Part shown: piece after piece, positions 25,201 through 40,200 of the stretch
Numbering within the stretch: the stretch's first letter is position 1
How the letters are laid out: every line of letters starts with the position of its first letter
Assembly: GCF_001949145.1 (NCBI RefSeq)
Contig: NW_019091359.1
Coordinates: forward strand, 1,439,379-1,501,239
Reading direction: 5' to 3'
Source of the DNA: Acanthaster planci
Lineage: Eukaryota > Echinodermata > Asteroidea > Valvatida > Acanthasteridae
DNA: 61,861 nucleotides
Translations under genes and position numbers: made by a program
Notes under the pieces: model-generated
The model's input: only the letters and a program-made list of their open reading frames with translations
Told to the model about the DNA's origin: nothing
The model's database searches: none

Positions 25201-28200
25201 CAAACAAATATGTTAATCATCCCAAAGTTTGACACCAAATTTTGCCTGGGAAATGAGCCTAACTCAAATGGAATGGATTTTTCACATTCAATCCTTGGTT
25301 TAAAATTTTCCTGATCTCGATATCCATCTCATGTCCAACTGCAGCAAAATGCCTATTACAGAAAGAATCTGATTTGGTTTCAAAGAATAACAAATTGATA
25401 CATTCCTTTAAATGCAAAATTTGAAAAGTCTTGCAGGTAAGATAAAAACTGATTCTAAAATCAATCCTGCAAGTCTAGAACTGTATCATTGAATGCAACT
25501 TTTTGCATACGCACTCGTTTGGTATCTTACATGAATGATTTGAGCTGAGTGAGGCAATGATACAGACCACTATATGTACATACCTGCAAGGCAATACGGT
25601 GCTGTAGACTCCTACTGGTCAATTTCTTATTGCGCAATACCGATGCCAACGACCCAAGCTGGGCCAATTCAATGACAAGAACCCTGGGGTTCAAACCAAC
25701 GCCTTCCATGGAGACTAGGCTAGGGTGCTGCAGCTGCCTCAAGATGGTAACCTGGATGGGGCAGAGTTTTCATACAGCAAGATATGGTAAGTCCCGTAGT
25801 CGTGCAGTCCGTACTTCACTGGCAAGTGCTCATAACCGATTCACAGCTAATTATCAGTCTTCAAAGACAGTCACAAGTCCCACAGTCTCCATGTATTTAG
25901 CTGTTCATAAGGGAAGTGTAACAGACATCCCCTTTTATGACTGTTGATGCACCGAGTACTAACAGTGAAAGGACTTGTGGCTGAACTTGAGATGACTAGT
26001 GAAGAACACTGAAGTACTAATGAAGTACTCTACTACAATGCTGTGTTAAGGCTATGAATTAAGAAAGAGATCTCCATCTAGGCCCAACCAAGGGAGTGAT
26101 TATTAAGGCATCTGCGTCCAAATCAGCTGATTTGTAGATATGGCTATAGTGAATATCCAACGGCATAAAAAGAAAAAGCTGGGCTGTTTTCCAAAACTCA
26201 ACTTCATCTCTGTCTGTTTTTTAATGACCTAGCGTTGAAGTTATTAGCTTGATAGTAAGTCTGATAGTGCCAAGGGAACATCAACTGAGATGCAAAAGAG
26301 CAGAATACTACTGTACTTGAATTTCAGGCCCACAAACGGGGACTAAGTTTGGAGAAATCTCCAGAGACGGAGATGAAGTTGAGTATTGGGTAACAGCCCT
26401 GGAGTAACACGAGTAAAGCCTAACAATGAGTAATTCTGCCAAAAATAATGCGTTAACCCCTTCGCACCGGGAACCGTCGACAGCGGCGGCTTTATGCGAG
26501 GATTAGTGCATACCATACATATACAGTCTATTCACCATGCAGCTGCTGTTTCAATGGGGTCTGCTGTGGGACAGAGCTTTGCATTCTGGGCATACCACAG
26601 CCCAGCAGTCACGGTCAAAAGAATCCCGGCCGGAAGGGGTTAAGATTGACTTGTGGTATGGCTATGCCGTTGAATAAAAAAATGGGCAATTGATGGGAAT
26701 AAAGGAAAACTGTGCCTTACACAGGTTGGAATTTTAGCTAAACCCAAGCCATTCTCTAAAGACAACAGCACAACTCTATCCTATAAAGAATAGGGAACAT
26801 GAACTGGATTGAGCAAATATTTAACCAACCAAAGCTGTGAAAATTATGACCTTGATGGACGATGGAATAAGGTTCCCTTATTTCCTTCAATCAATGCTTC
26901 AATTTAAATTGAATCTTGCAGCTAGAAAGTACAGTGAGAGAATGTGGTGTGAGAGTGTGGAGGACTCACTTCTTGTCTGAGAAGTCGATGAGGATGGACA
27001 TCTGGGCTCATCCCAAACATCTTGACTGCGACGTACTGGATGAAACATAAAAGAAAATAAACATTAGCTGGCATTTTGGAGAAATTGACAACTGCCACTA
27101 TGGGCTGGTGTAGCATTCTGACGGCAGCAGAAAAGAATACTAACCTCATCAAAAATAAATTTTGAATTTTATTTAGGTTTGTAATGCTTTTACCGTGAAT
27201 GAAATAAACAAAATTTTTCTTATTGTACTTAAAATTACCCAAAACGTATTTAATGTGAACTGAGTGGCATTTTGAGTGGGACAGACTTTTCACAGCTTAT
27301 AAAAGAGTTTATGCAATAAATGTGGGGTGTGTAATAGGTGTATAATTGGAGAAATAAATTTCAATTTCTGGCCTGCAATTCAACATAGGCTTCATGTGAA
27401 ATCGAGGGTACTCTTAACAAGAGCAATTTCAAATAAAAAAAAAATTGAAAAAGTATTACTGTTTTGTAAAAAAAACACAGAAACAAAAACGCCCAACAAC
27501 TTTTACCTGATCTTTGTATTTGGCCTTGTACACTGAACCAAAACTCCCATCTCCAAGCATGTGTGAAGAACTGTAACAAACAAGGTGATAATGGAAACAT
27601 TTTGCCCGTGTAAACAGCGCACGACAGAGAAGTTTTGCCTGAATGAGAAGGGGCAGGTACTCCATCTGAAGGACTTAATTCAACCTCTACAACCAGAGAA
27701 TCTTAGAAAGAAACAAAAAAAGGTCCGCAGGAAACAACTTGAAGTTTAGTTTCGAAGTCCAACTCAGCAAGTCACTTCACTCTCCAGAGACATTTCAAAC
27801 ATTTGCAAAGTCCCCAGCAAACCCATTTTGAACTCTTTCGTTATTCAGCATGATGAGGGTTTCTGTTTTTGATCAAGCTACCTGGGTGAAAACTGCAGCA
27901 GCTTGGGGTCGATGTGGAATCGGTCATCCAGATCGGCAAGCATCACATCAGGGGCCTGAAGTGTTGAACAAAAATGACCGATATCATTTTACATCTTTTA
28001 TATCTTTAGTACATATACTGCACGTACTATTGTAAGTGGGCTTTCATATTCACGTTACAGCGTATCCACTTTGCCCCTTTCAAATATCGAGCTGAATATT
28101 AACATCTGATTGTTCTGCAACATTTTATAACAATGGGTACAATTAACATAAATAACAATTCAATTGTTCAATTAGATGTGTCCACATATATGTCAGAGAT

Positions 28201-31200
28201 TCAAAGATTGAGAATTGATACTGATAAAATTGGTCCAAACACAACTTTGGCAGATTTCCTATTTTCCGCATTCATGTTTAGTGTATAGCTGGCTCTCAAC
28301 GTGTGCAGCGTAGTGAAATAAATTTGGGTGGGAGTGTTCGGGGAGAATCTGCAAGAGCTTACCAATAACTTTAGTGGAACCTGCATGTCCATGTGGTTGG
28401 GGCAGACAATGTAGTCGTTGACCTCTGACCTCTCAATCAGCTCATCCAGCATAAACTGGTGGTTTTTGTTTTCTGATAAAGATGAACAACAGAACAAAGT
28501 GTCGCACACAGAAAGGGCAGATGCATCTACCTAGGTCATTCCCGAAGATTTCTTCCTACAATTCATAAGCTTTGTGACGCGTTCCTTTTTCCAAAATGCA
28601 TGAACCGTTTTAAAGGCAATGCTGCTCATAGAGGACGTTATTGGAAAGCAGCTACTGAAGTCGAAACTATCCGACAAGGAAATGTCTTCTTCGTGCCCGA
28701 GACTAGTGCTTGACAGGGATGTCTATGCAGCTCAAGCTTGGATCGGATCGGATCTAATAAGGTCAGATCAGATTGTTAATTGGAGTCAAGCGCCTGGATA
28801 CCAGTCCGAGTCTGAAAGAGGTTTCCAGAGTTATGGCTATGTCTACTGTTAGCGTGTGCCTCACATATTTCAAACCAGCAACAGCCTAGACCTAGCCCTA
28901 GTCACAAGATTTGGACCTAGCCTTACCTTCACACAGGACGCAGGGTACCATCCGCTGTACCAGCGTTTTGCCTTGTAATGGATCCATCTCAGTCAGACCA
29001 GGGAACCACTCCTCTATCAGGTCATCTGCATGATCACACAGCAGGCCTAGAAGTCTGAGCAAACATCAAGGAAACAATTTAAAATGTAAGGCAGTCTTAA
29101 CTGCAAGAAGTATACCACATTATATTAGGCAGAACAGTCATCAACCACAAATACTGATAAGAAAGTGTGAGAAAAATTGGCTTCATTTTTGTCTTACAGA
29201 TCAAGTCTCAACTGAGTGGTACTAGTAAACAGGAATAAGCAACAGATCCATCGTTTGGATAACTAAATGACTTGGGAATTCAAATATACCCCCAAAAACT
29301 TTTAACACCAATTCTGCACAAATTTGTCTCCGAATAACAAGAACAGTTTTGCAAAAACCGGAAAAGGGAGCAACTGAAATATCGCAAACCAGAATGTTAG
29401 CACTCAGTATGTCCTCACCTGTTGCCATCCTTGGTCTGAGGCACGGTAATTTTCAGTCCATCTCGGCCTTTCCTCAAGGACTCGACACAGAAGAATGCTT
29501 CCTGTGTCGAGAAATGATCACGTCATTGAGGAAACAGTTTCTAACAGGGAATCAACCTCCATTGAAACCAATCGCAAAATTTGATGGTACTTTATCTCAC
29601 ATTGTTAGTAACAAATCAATTTTCAGTTTGACGTTTAACACTTGAATGTTAAAGACTTAAAGAAATTATTCTCACTTTTAACAGTACTGTCATTTTGCAA
29701 TGTTACTTTGGAAAGAATTATCATGTCCAAAAATGCTAAATGTGAGATTTGCCTTCATTTTTGAAGTCACAGGCTTACGCTTGTTACTTTTATTTTTTGG
29801 GGGGGATAGGGCCATCGGATGGGAGTTGGACTTACTCTGGACCAGCAGACGTAGATTCCCTCCCTCCAGTATTTGGTGACTTTGGAGATATCGTCGTTAC
29901 AAGCTGAGGCTACAGACGAGGGCTATGCAAAAAACGAACAAGAATCATTTCACTTTGTCTTCACATACATGCAACACATTTACCATCAAACACTCCTCAC
30001 TTGTTGGCAATTTTGTAAGCATTTTGTGAATCTCTGGTTTATATGCTAAGAAAATTGTCAGCTGGACTTGTCACAGGCAGCAAACACAGCACAGAATCCC
30101 TGAACATTCAAGTGTTGTAGTCAAGCACTTTGGAGTACCAGGTTTAATGTCAACTATTGAACTGATTATAAAGATGAACAAAGAAATTGACTGGAGCGGG
30201 ATTTGAACCTGCAGCCTCCGGAGTACCGTACCGGTGCTCTACCAACTGAGCTATCCAACCCTACGTTGGTGGCTCTTTCAAGTTGTCAATATCTTTGCCA
30301 GAAGCCATCCAACCTGAAACACCATGAAGCCAGGGATCACGCCCCAATAACACGACACAACATGGGAAGTGGTGAACAGGGATCACTCAGAGAGGATATG
30401 GCTTTTTTTAAACATAAATCATGAAACCAACTATCTATATATACGGAAACTGACTAGGTGCTTAAAAATGATTTTACAAACTGATTAACAAAGCTGGTGA
30501 ACATGGGCATAGTTCACAGTTAAGGCTTCATATTGTTAGTTGTGCAAACTTAAATTATAAAGATAAAAGTACTTGGCCCTAAAAATGTACATCTTACGCA
30601 ATTGTAACAATCCAAAGTAATCCATTTATTTTGTAAAGTTACCTTTATGCATTCACCATCCTTTGATTATGTTATCCAGCATTGTTCACATATAACCAGT
30701 TCATTGTCTGAGGATAAACCTGGTACTCGTAAAATGCTTGATTACAACACTGGTATGTTCACGGGGGACGCTGGTTACTGTTCAACCAATTGTAAAATGC
30801 TACTTTCATCAAGAGTTATCCCTTTAAGCCAGAAGTCATTCCGTGCCTGGATTTGTGTATACCAGAAAAAGCACTGTACTTGAAAGTACTACTGGAGTTG
30901 TTCTTGTGAGCACAATGTCCATCGATCTCGGAGAGGTTAACAGAGCCAACCGAAGACAGGTCAACAGAGCCAACTGAAGACAGGTCAACAGAGCCAACTG
31001 AAGACAGGTCAACAGAGCCACCTGAAGACAAGGGATTTGAGGGATCCAACTGACTTACCGTCTGCAGCATCTGGGTGGAGAAGACCAGAAGCCTTAATAT
31101 GAGACGGGACCACAGACCGATGGGCACGTAGGGCATATCATACAGACGGTGCAGGAGATCTGAGATTTAAAAGCCAACCATAGATACGCATTCATGGATC

Positions 31201-34200
31201 ATCCTTTATTTCACCAAGGAAGAAATTACACAGCATCATTTACATCTACATGGCAGTGTTCTGAATTGATACCTCACATATATATCGTTAGCATGCATAA
31301 AAGGCAATGCATGCTAAATATGGCTTCCTGAGGTATATTGTGTTTATTGCTATCTGAATCACACAGATGTGGATGAATGGGCACTGAAATTTCGCCTGAA
31401 ATTTGTCGAGAATTAAAACAAAAAATGGACGCCAGTCGGGCTACTGCACAAGGACTATGCCTGCAATTAAATGATAAATTTTCTGGCACCTTGTCTGCTA
31501 GAGCAAGGCAGAGTGATAGCTGGTTTCTGGCTGGGCATCTTGCATGGGATAAGAAGCTCTGTGTCGGTGATGGGGAGTGCAACCTCAAACCTGTGATGGG
31601 GGACCAAAGAAAAATATCCCAGAATAAATTTCCTGGACACTCCCATGTCACGTGGCATCACAACTTGCGAGATGATACATCTTCCAACTGTAACTTCTAT
31701 TTATGACCCGACTGAACGAACCGAGTTGCATATTACCAGAGCATCTTTTGAGTAAAAGGCTTTCGAAGGAATCTTGCATGGTATAGATCAATAGGAAACC
31801 TCGACATTTTTCTCCTACAAAATGCATATTTTCTCAAGATGTCGAACTGGGTGAAATCTCTAAACAAAGAGCTCAGTTTGCTCTTTCTTAATACTAATTG
31901 AAACCAAATTACTGAAAATGTGGCCTTGAGACTCCTTTCGTGAGATTGGGTCACATTTGGGGGTTCAGTTTACAACCTACTACATCTTCCAAAGGATTCC
32001 ATTTGAAAAATACCGACGGTGATGAGCCAAAATTCTACAGAGGTGGACTGATAGATATTTAGCAGTGTACTCACTTCTCAAGCAGCTTGAGGTACTGTGG
32101 GAGAAGTCGCTTTATGGGCAGATCTTCAGTCCTAGTGAAGAGTATGGGCAAGTCGCTGATCCTCATTTGCTAATGCAAACAAAACACAAAGAGTGGATTC
32201 AGTGTTGATTTGGTGTGCCAAGTATGTTACCACAGTTATGACAACTTACAACAAGCCGAGGAAAAAAACAGAAAACTGAGATTCAAATACTAGAAGGGGT
32301 ACGATATAAAATCTTTGAAATGACAGCCAGTGATATAACACTTGCACTTGGTACTCTTATCACACTCAAACTCACACTCATAGAAGAGCTGAAATACTTG
32401 TTCTCATACCTTAGCACTTTCTCCGTACTTACTCTTATGCCCATGTGTAATTGCAGAAAGGAACCTGACTATTACTAAGTACAATAGTACTCATACTCAA
32501 GTACTTTTTTTCTGTACTCAATCTGGTACTCAAACTCAGAGAAATGTGGGCAGCTACAGCAATATTTCATTGTTTTTAGATTCAATTCAGACTCATATTT
32601 TTCCTATTTTAGTTTAGGGTCTTTGTGCTAATAAGATTGGAAAGCAAAGCAAACCTATTGTAACTTTCCTTTTGTGTGTACACTGCATGCTGCCATCTAT
32701 CATGTCTACCATTCATGCAAAGAGTCCATTGCAAAGAGTGAAGATCACAACCCTTACCCCGTTGGGACTGATGAAGGGGTTGATTTCCCTGACAGTCACA
32801 ACCAACGCCATGATCTTGCACAGCCACTCCGGGTCCACGAAGTACATCTCCTTCAGCTGTTGGACGGGATCGTTGTAGTGGAGCAGTATGCCCGTCTCAT
32901 GGAGGAATCGCACAGCCTGAGAAGAAATTGTGGTGCCAAAAAATGATGAAAGAGATGGAACAAGAAGTATACCAAACGTATCACTGAGGGACCACGAGAG
33001 GCAACTTAAGACGAATATGACTTAAACGATAAATGGTTCATTCATAATAAGGGAAGAAATATTTAGACAAAGGTAACTTCTAAGGTACGAAGCCCCGGTA
33101 AACTGCACTATGGTTATCAGTGGCCTTTTACAGATTTAAGTGCAAAGAGGACCACTGACATTACAGCAACTGCGCACAATGGTAGAGAGCATGAACAAAG
33201 TGAACAAACCTACGGGGATGATGTACGTGCTGGAATTCTGCAAAAATGCTTCAGCTGGGGTAGTTTGAGTGGGACTGTTTTGTGTTTGCACATTAGTAAG
33301 AAACTGTGGCTGTATTATCATTTGTGCTCGAAATTGTCCATTAACTAGATCCCCTAGATCCTCAGACCTAACCCTAGTCCTCAGTCTTTCAAAATCCTCC
33401 CATTGCCCCCCTGTGAAAACTAGGTATAGCCTCCGTTATTTCTTGTATGTCTTCTTTGGAGGAGTGACCGCTGCCTCAGCCCTTCAAATTTCTCCAGCAA
33501 TTCTTGCAATTGGTCAAGGCAGTGCGAATGATATCCTAGAGTAGAGTGCATGATTTCAAATACATTGTATAATCCAGGCCTGAATTTACGCATGGCTGAG
33601 CATCAACAGCACAAGGTCTGACCCAAGACCTTGACACAATGCACCCTCCAATCAGCCACACCTTCTGCCATTCTTCCTCAATCCTTCAAAAATCTTCAAA
33701 ATCCTCCAAAACCGCCCAGAGGATTTTGCAGGAGTGAGGACGGTTAGGATCAAAGCTGAGGTTGCTGTATGTACAAACAGAACAACACTGGTGTGTACAA
33801 TATCACATGACAAATGTTGCTAGTGTTGATTGGCTACAAGTCATTAATTTGTCACCAACCTGTGAGAGTTCATCGTTGTCCAACTGCAAGGAGTGCTCTC
33901 GTACCAGCTGTAGCAACCGTCTCCTCATCACAACTGGTGCCTCCTTGTTCTCCTTCATCTTCCTCGCCTCTTCCCTCAGTAACTCCTCAAGACGCTGGGG
34001 GAACCAAAATACAGATAACAGACTTGTAATGAGGTTAACATTTTTCCTTAATCCTTCTTTAACTGCACTGGAAGCAGAGAGAAAAATGATGGTATCCTTT
34101 TGCTTTACAAATTTAAGATTACTAAGAAGGAGGTTGTGAGGTTCAGAACCCCTCAAGTACAAATATCATTATCATCCTGAAGCGTGCATCATGGGAAACA

Positions 34201-37200
34201 TCGAATCCTTGTTTCTGATGTACTCGTGTACAACTCCCACTGGGGAGTCAAACAAGTTTTAGGATAGGGGTAGGAAGGGAGAACCACGTTTACCTACCTG
34301 GTAACTGTAAGGTATCATCTGGCCTAGGACAGGTTGACCTTTGATCTTACATCTGTGGAAGTGAAACATTTCAATTAATACACTTTTCTGCTTTTTTACG
34401 AAAGATCTTAAACGTAAAAAGGCTTTCGGCGATCACCCTTCCTGAATCTCTGACTTTGATCACAGTGCAGAACTCAATGTTACAACATTTGAGCCATAAC
34501 CTCAAGGGGAAAAGATGGAACATGTACAATGATGACTGGGCTCTACCTTCCTCAAATCCTACAAAAATCCTGGTGGATTTTGAAGGTTCAAGGATAGTTA
34601 AAATTTAGGTCAAGTTGAGGTTAACAAGGTTTTGAGGGTATCTACTCCATCATTACTGTACCTGAGACTTTTTACATCTGGGTTATCCGAATGGTGACAT
34701 ACCTTTTGCTGATGACAAAAGCAAACAGGTTCCACACAGCGAAAGCTACATTTTCTATCAAACTGCGCAAATTTTCTCAAATTGAAAATGCACAAACATG
34801 GAGAAAACGCTGTCTGGTCTGCATCTTTGCAGACAGGAAAAAAACAGTATCTTTTTCAGATCATAAGCCTTACGTCTCAATGAGTTCTACGACGAGTCTC
34901 CGCAGGGCTTCTAAGCCCTCATTCTCGCTGGTGCAGCTGACCACACGAAAACCCATGATCTCGGGGAAGCCCGGCGACTGGCACAGGCTCCGGACTCGCA
35001 TCTCCATGTCACTGATGAACTCCACTTCCTTGTCTGGGAAAAAGAAATGAAGAAAAAAAACCAGGGAAATGATTGGCACAGATTTTGAGACGATAAGAAC
35101 TTCATCAATTACTTTAAAAATCACTACTTCAGAGTAAAAGAAATCCTAGGTGTTAGTCTCAGCTAGGCGACTGATTAAATCTACGACCTCCTGGATTTTC
35201 ATGAATCATTTCATAAGGAAAGCTACCTGGCACATCAGGGAAAGCTAAATCCTGCAGGCTGTTGAGACTCTACTGACCTTTGGGTATTTTGTCCTTGTGG
35301 GTTCCCACGACCACCACTGGACATGATGGCGCCAAGGCCTGGATGGTCAGTAGCCACGGTCGGAGGGTTTTGACCTCTTCTGGGCCTCGGCTGACATCAT
35401 ACACCACCTGACACAGGGACATGCAAATGAAACCAATTCTTCAAAAATTCTTCAAACCCGTCTTTGTCCCAAGAAAGTGGTGTGACAATCTCCTTCAAGG
35501 GAGAATATGGGTAAAATTTTCCAATTTAGAACTTTGCTGTTAAGAAAACCAAACACCAAATGGCCAAGCTGTAACAAGTATTACTTTTTACCGCAAAGTT
35601 TTGGAAAATAAATTCATGTGACTACAATTATAACAAGCAAGGCTGGAACCCTAGTCCAGGGATGAGGACAGGGGAAAGGGGAACTCAGAACCATCTGCAC
35701 TCCTTTACCAAGAAGAGGGCTCGGCCCGTCAAGAAGCAGGGATGCATGCTGTAGAAATCCTCCTGTCCGGCAAAGTCCCAGGTGTTCAGGCAGAAATCCA
35801 CCGTCTTCTTGTTACTCCGGACTTGGATTCTGCAGGCAACATTGGGCAATTGAGCCATTAGATCTTCCAAGCGACTCAAGACCGGTTGACACAGTTCAGA
35901 GAATTGGATAGCTACGTGTACACTGTCCTTGAACTCACACTCTTGACAAGGATGGCAAGAAATATCTGCCTGTTACTTTCCAGCCACAAGGGCCACAACT
36001 GTCCAGTGGCCACTAGGCAAACTTTGCACCATTAATAACATCACTGTGGGGTCTGTGCATATGAAAGTGGTCCTTTGCAGGCATTCACGAGAATTGGTTT
36101 GGGCGCACATGGTGCAAAGAACAAACAAAACAATCGTGCTTACATTTGAAATCTATACATACATGTATGTCGCCATTTCAACACTGTTTTGGGGACAAAT
36201 TGAGAATTTTTGCTAAGAATAAAAAGAATCACATATGAACAGGGCCTCGCTTTACACTGCAGCCACAGAATATCATTTAATTACGCGTGCCTCCCTGGTG
36301 AAGAAAATTTCGTTGGATGTCTATTTTTCTGCCAGGCGCCCTTTTACACAGATGACTAATGTAAATAAGGATTAATCTAAGTGAACTTTCACATAGCAAG
36401 ACTCACTTCCAGTCTGACACTTTGATTCCCACGGTGGCTACGTTAGCTTCTTTTTTGCTTCTCTTCTGCTTCTGCAGTCTGGCCAACAGGGTGGACTTGC
36501 CCCTGCCTCCGTAGCCCACCAGCATCAGCTTCATGCGATAGTAGGGGACAGACTAGACATTTTGAAGGAAAAAAAATTAAACGATTTTAGGTAGGTGTTG
36601 AAGGTAGCTGTTAAACACCATCTATATATTAGTTACCAATTTTTACAGGATATTTGAAGGAGAATGATAACTGTTGGTATTACATAAATTTCCAAAGAGT
36701 GTTTACTGCTTTTTTTCTTTAAAAAACAATTCCACAAACTCAATTTGCTCAAACAATCTCGGCTTATTTTAGAAAAAATTCTGCACTAATGGTCAGTCAA
36801 AAGTAAGAGAGAAATTTTTGCTTCTGCAAAAAATATGACAACTAAGGACTCTGGGTTTACATAGCCAGTGCCATTTGTCTGTGTACTTGTAAACGCAAAA
36901 AAATGATCATAAAAAGTTAAAAATTTAAAAGTTAAAAAGTTAAAAAAAAATGGCTAATTAAAGCCATGGTATTGGGTCCTGATCCCTGGCTAGGTATGTG
37001 AAACGGCGACCAGTACCTGTTTGAGCTTCTGATTCAAGAAGCCAATGATGTCCTTGGTACGGCCTTTGAGAATGGATGGGTCTAGATCAAGCTTGAGTCC
37101 GTCCAGGGGAAGCTACGATGGAACAATGACCAGTGAGGATGACGGTTAGAAATGTTGAAAGAATGAAATCTTAGAATGAAACTGTGCTGCAAAAAATCCA

Positions 37201-40200
37201 ACACAGATCTGTCCTGCAGAACCCAACCAACTCGTCAGCCAGCCAATAAGGCGGCTCACATGTCAACTTGTCAGCCTTGAAGACAACTAACCCACAAGCC
37301 AGCTGGTTAGTTGCACAACTCCCTGCTAACAGGGCGACCCTTTGGTAAGCCAATTTTTTAGCAAGTCACCTGGTGCTAGCAAAATTATTTTCATAAACAG
37401 CTGGGATCCTGATCTTGATTTAATATAAGGTGACATTTCACAAGGATCCATTTACAGCTAAGATGGCTCTCATCAATACAACACCTTACTTCAGGAGTTG
37501 GAAAGAACTGAATATAGTTACCAAACCTTGACTTTTAGACATGCATGAGAGATGGCAGGTGGAACACAAAATTTAGGCAAGCCCCTAAATCAGCCAATCA
37601 ACCAAGTCACATTCTCATCTCGGATTCCTTATCCCAACAGCCTCTTTACCTCAGTTGCAAAACTTAACCAAAATCTCAACCCATACAGCTATCTCTTCAA
37701 TTACACGCAGCTGCTGTGATCGCAGCCATGACAGAAAAGCGCTAAGCAAGGAAAATATTTGCTTGGCAAAAGATGGTGACCAACCAGAATTCCATGCCTC
37801 ATTATATTGCTTTTGATTGGTCCCCATCATTTTCGCCTGGACCAAATATTTACTAAGTAATATCTCCTGTTGATCTACTTCAGGAAAATGAAGTGTGGGC
37901 TCAGTTTCTGATATCCCTCTTGTGACTCCAGAGATTACCTCCCATAGTCTTGCCAGCTTCCCTAGCTCATCGGGGATGCAAGTAATCTTGGGATTATTGC
38001 TGAAGTCCAATGAGGTTAGTGTCAGTATCTGGCCGATCTCCTTGGGAACCTGTTGGCATAGCAACCACACACTCATTAAACTCAAGATGACACGCAATAA
38101 GGGAAAAAAGGCAGATTTTGACCATGCGACAAAACATTTCATAACAGTGAAAACAGGTAAAAAGACCAAAGTCTAAGCAATTTATGAGTCAATCTGCTGT
38201 CTCATCAATCTTCACCCTCATCAATTGTTCCTCTGCAAACTTTCTTGAATTTGAGAGAGGTCACTGATGTAGTTAGACTGGCTACAACAACACTAGCATA
38301 TCAAGTGCTGATTCAGTGAACAATGTCATGTAGCAGTTACAATCTCTATCAGCATTACAGAAAAAGTTATTACCTGTGACAATTGATTGTTGTTCAAAGC
38401 TAGACGCTCCAGCTTTTGCCATGGCCGGATGCTCTCAGACAGATCCAACTAATACAAATCATGCCAAAAAATATGAGGGAATGAACAAATGAATGGTACA
38501 GTAATAGATCTGATAAGTCCTCTAATAATTAAATAAAAGTATATCTAATTATGCCTGCTTTCATGCATTATGTAAACAAGGCCAGGCTACAGGACCAACC
38601 TTTTTGATTTTGTTGTGCCCTAGTAGGATTTCTCGCAAGCCCTGACTCTTCCATTCTTTGGGAGGGGGGACACCAGTCAAGTTATTGTTGCTCAGATCAA
38701 TGCTCCTCAACCTATGACGCAAAAAATAACATCAAAATTTCTACCAAGCATGACAAATACTATAAAAAATGCTGACTAGTAGAGGTGTTTTTTTCACAAT
38801 TTATTTTACATAAGACTTAATTTTTTCCCACTGTTTGTAAATACAATCATGAATGGCCTTTCCAGACATTTGACTGCATGCTTAAATTGAGAGTGAGATA
38901 AGTACATTTTTCCTGTTTGCTTCCTTGATGATTTAGAACAGAAACTTTGTCCCAAGTGAATCCCTGATTGAAATTTTCCAGTTTGACGCAGTACTTTTCA
39001 GACAAGACACAATGGGTTTCAGAGCTTACGGTCAAAAATTAAAAACGTTGGAAAACTGCACATGCAAGGCTTGGGAACTCAGCGGGTACTGTCACAAAAC
39101 AAGAATGCTGCAGAGGTTTCTCTGAAAATAAGTCTTTTGAAAGTCGAAGACAGAACACACTGGACTAGAGTGATAGCTTTGCATGTAACTCAAATCATGG
39201 ACTTTCAGTGTGAAGTTTTAAAACCTACTGGATTTTTGTATTCTCTGAGAAATCCATAAAAACCAAATGGTGGCGGGGTGGGGGGAGTGGTATTGGGTAC
39301 CGAGATGATTACATCACGCACACCCAGTTATGTGTGTAAAAGGATTTACGCGGGAACCAGTGAGTGAGCCAACACGTACATGTGCTCTATTCATTTACAC
39401 TACACTTCCCTGTTCAAATGACGTCACGCTTCGGTACTCTATAGAAATTTTTCCAGTGATGTCACGATCGTGCTGGACCTCGGATGTGTTGTGATGGTAA
39501 CGAGAGCATAGTGTCATGATGGTAATCTACTTATTCAAGATAAACTAATCAAGCATGCAGTGATCGCATGTGCGCTTGCACGCGGCTGAAGCTGCCCGTA
39601 GGAATATATACAATCACCATGGCCAAGGCGATAGTCGGGTCGGTGAAAAAAGTCAATAGGAATTAACAGTCACAGTGGGTTTAGGTTGGAGCAAAAAGAC
39701 CGTTGCCTAGTTCGGCCTTAACTTCATCAAATCCCCTGAACTCAATCCTTATGGGTATGGTAAGATCCAACCTTTTTTTCTCTCCTCAGGCTCCAATATC
39801 CAAATTTTTACCGGACAGTACATGTAACTGCCACTGGCTTATGGCACAGTGTTGGATTTGGGTAACTGCAAGTTTCCCAGCAAGAATCTGTCTAAAGGAT
39901 CCATTTTTTTTTACCATGGCAATTGCAGGATCATGCGGGGGATGTAAGGAGGTTCTGGTAGTGCCAGATTGTTCGCAGCCATCTTGAGAGTGGTCAAAGA
40001 GCACAGCAACTCCCCAAGCTCCTCAGGTAGAATCTCTGATGAACCACATCAACAAGAGATAATCAAATATTTTAATGGCTATTCTCACATGCTGTGAAAA
40101 AGAACGGTGAAGGCCTTGACTCAAAGCAGGACTTTTTGGCTGGCAGACAAGCTTAGAAAAATCTGTATTTTGAGAAGACACATTTGGCAATCTTCTGTGA

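Noticed and set aside
30188-30260. Functional tRNA-Thr gene
   Set aside because: C33 and the lost 31-39 pair, together with its intronic SINE-like setting, argue against a working tRNA.
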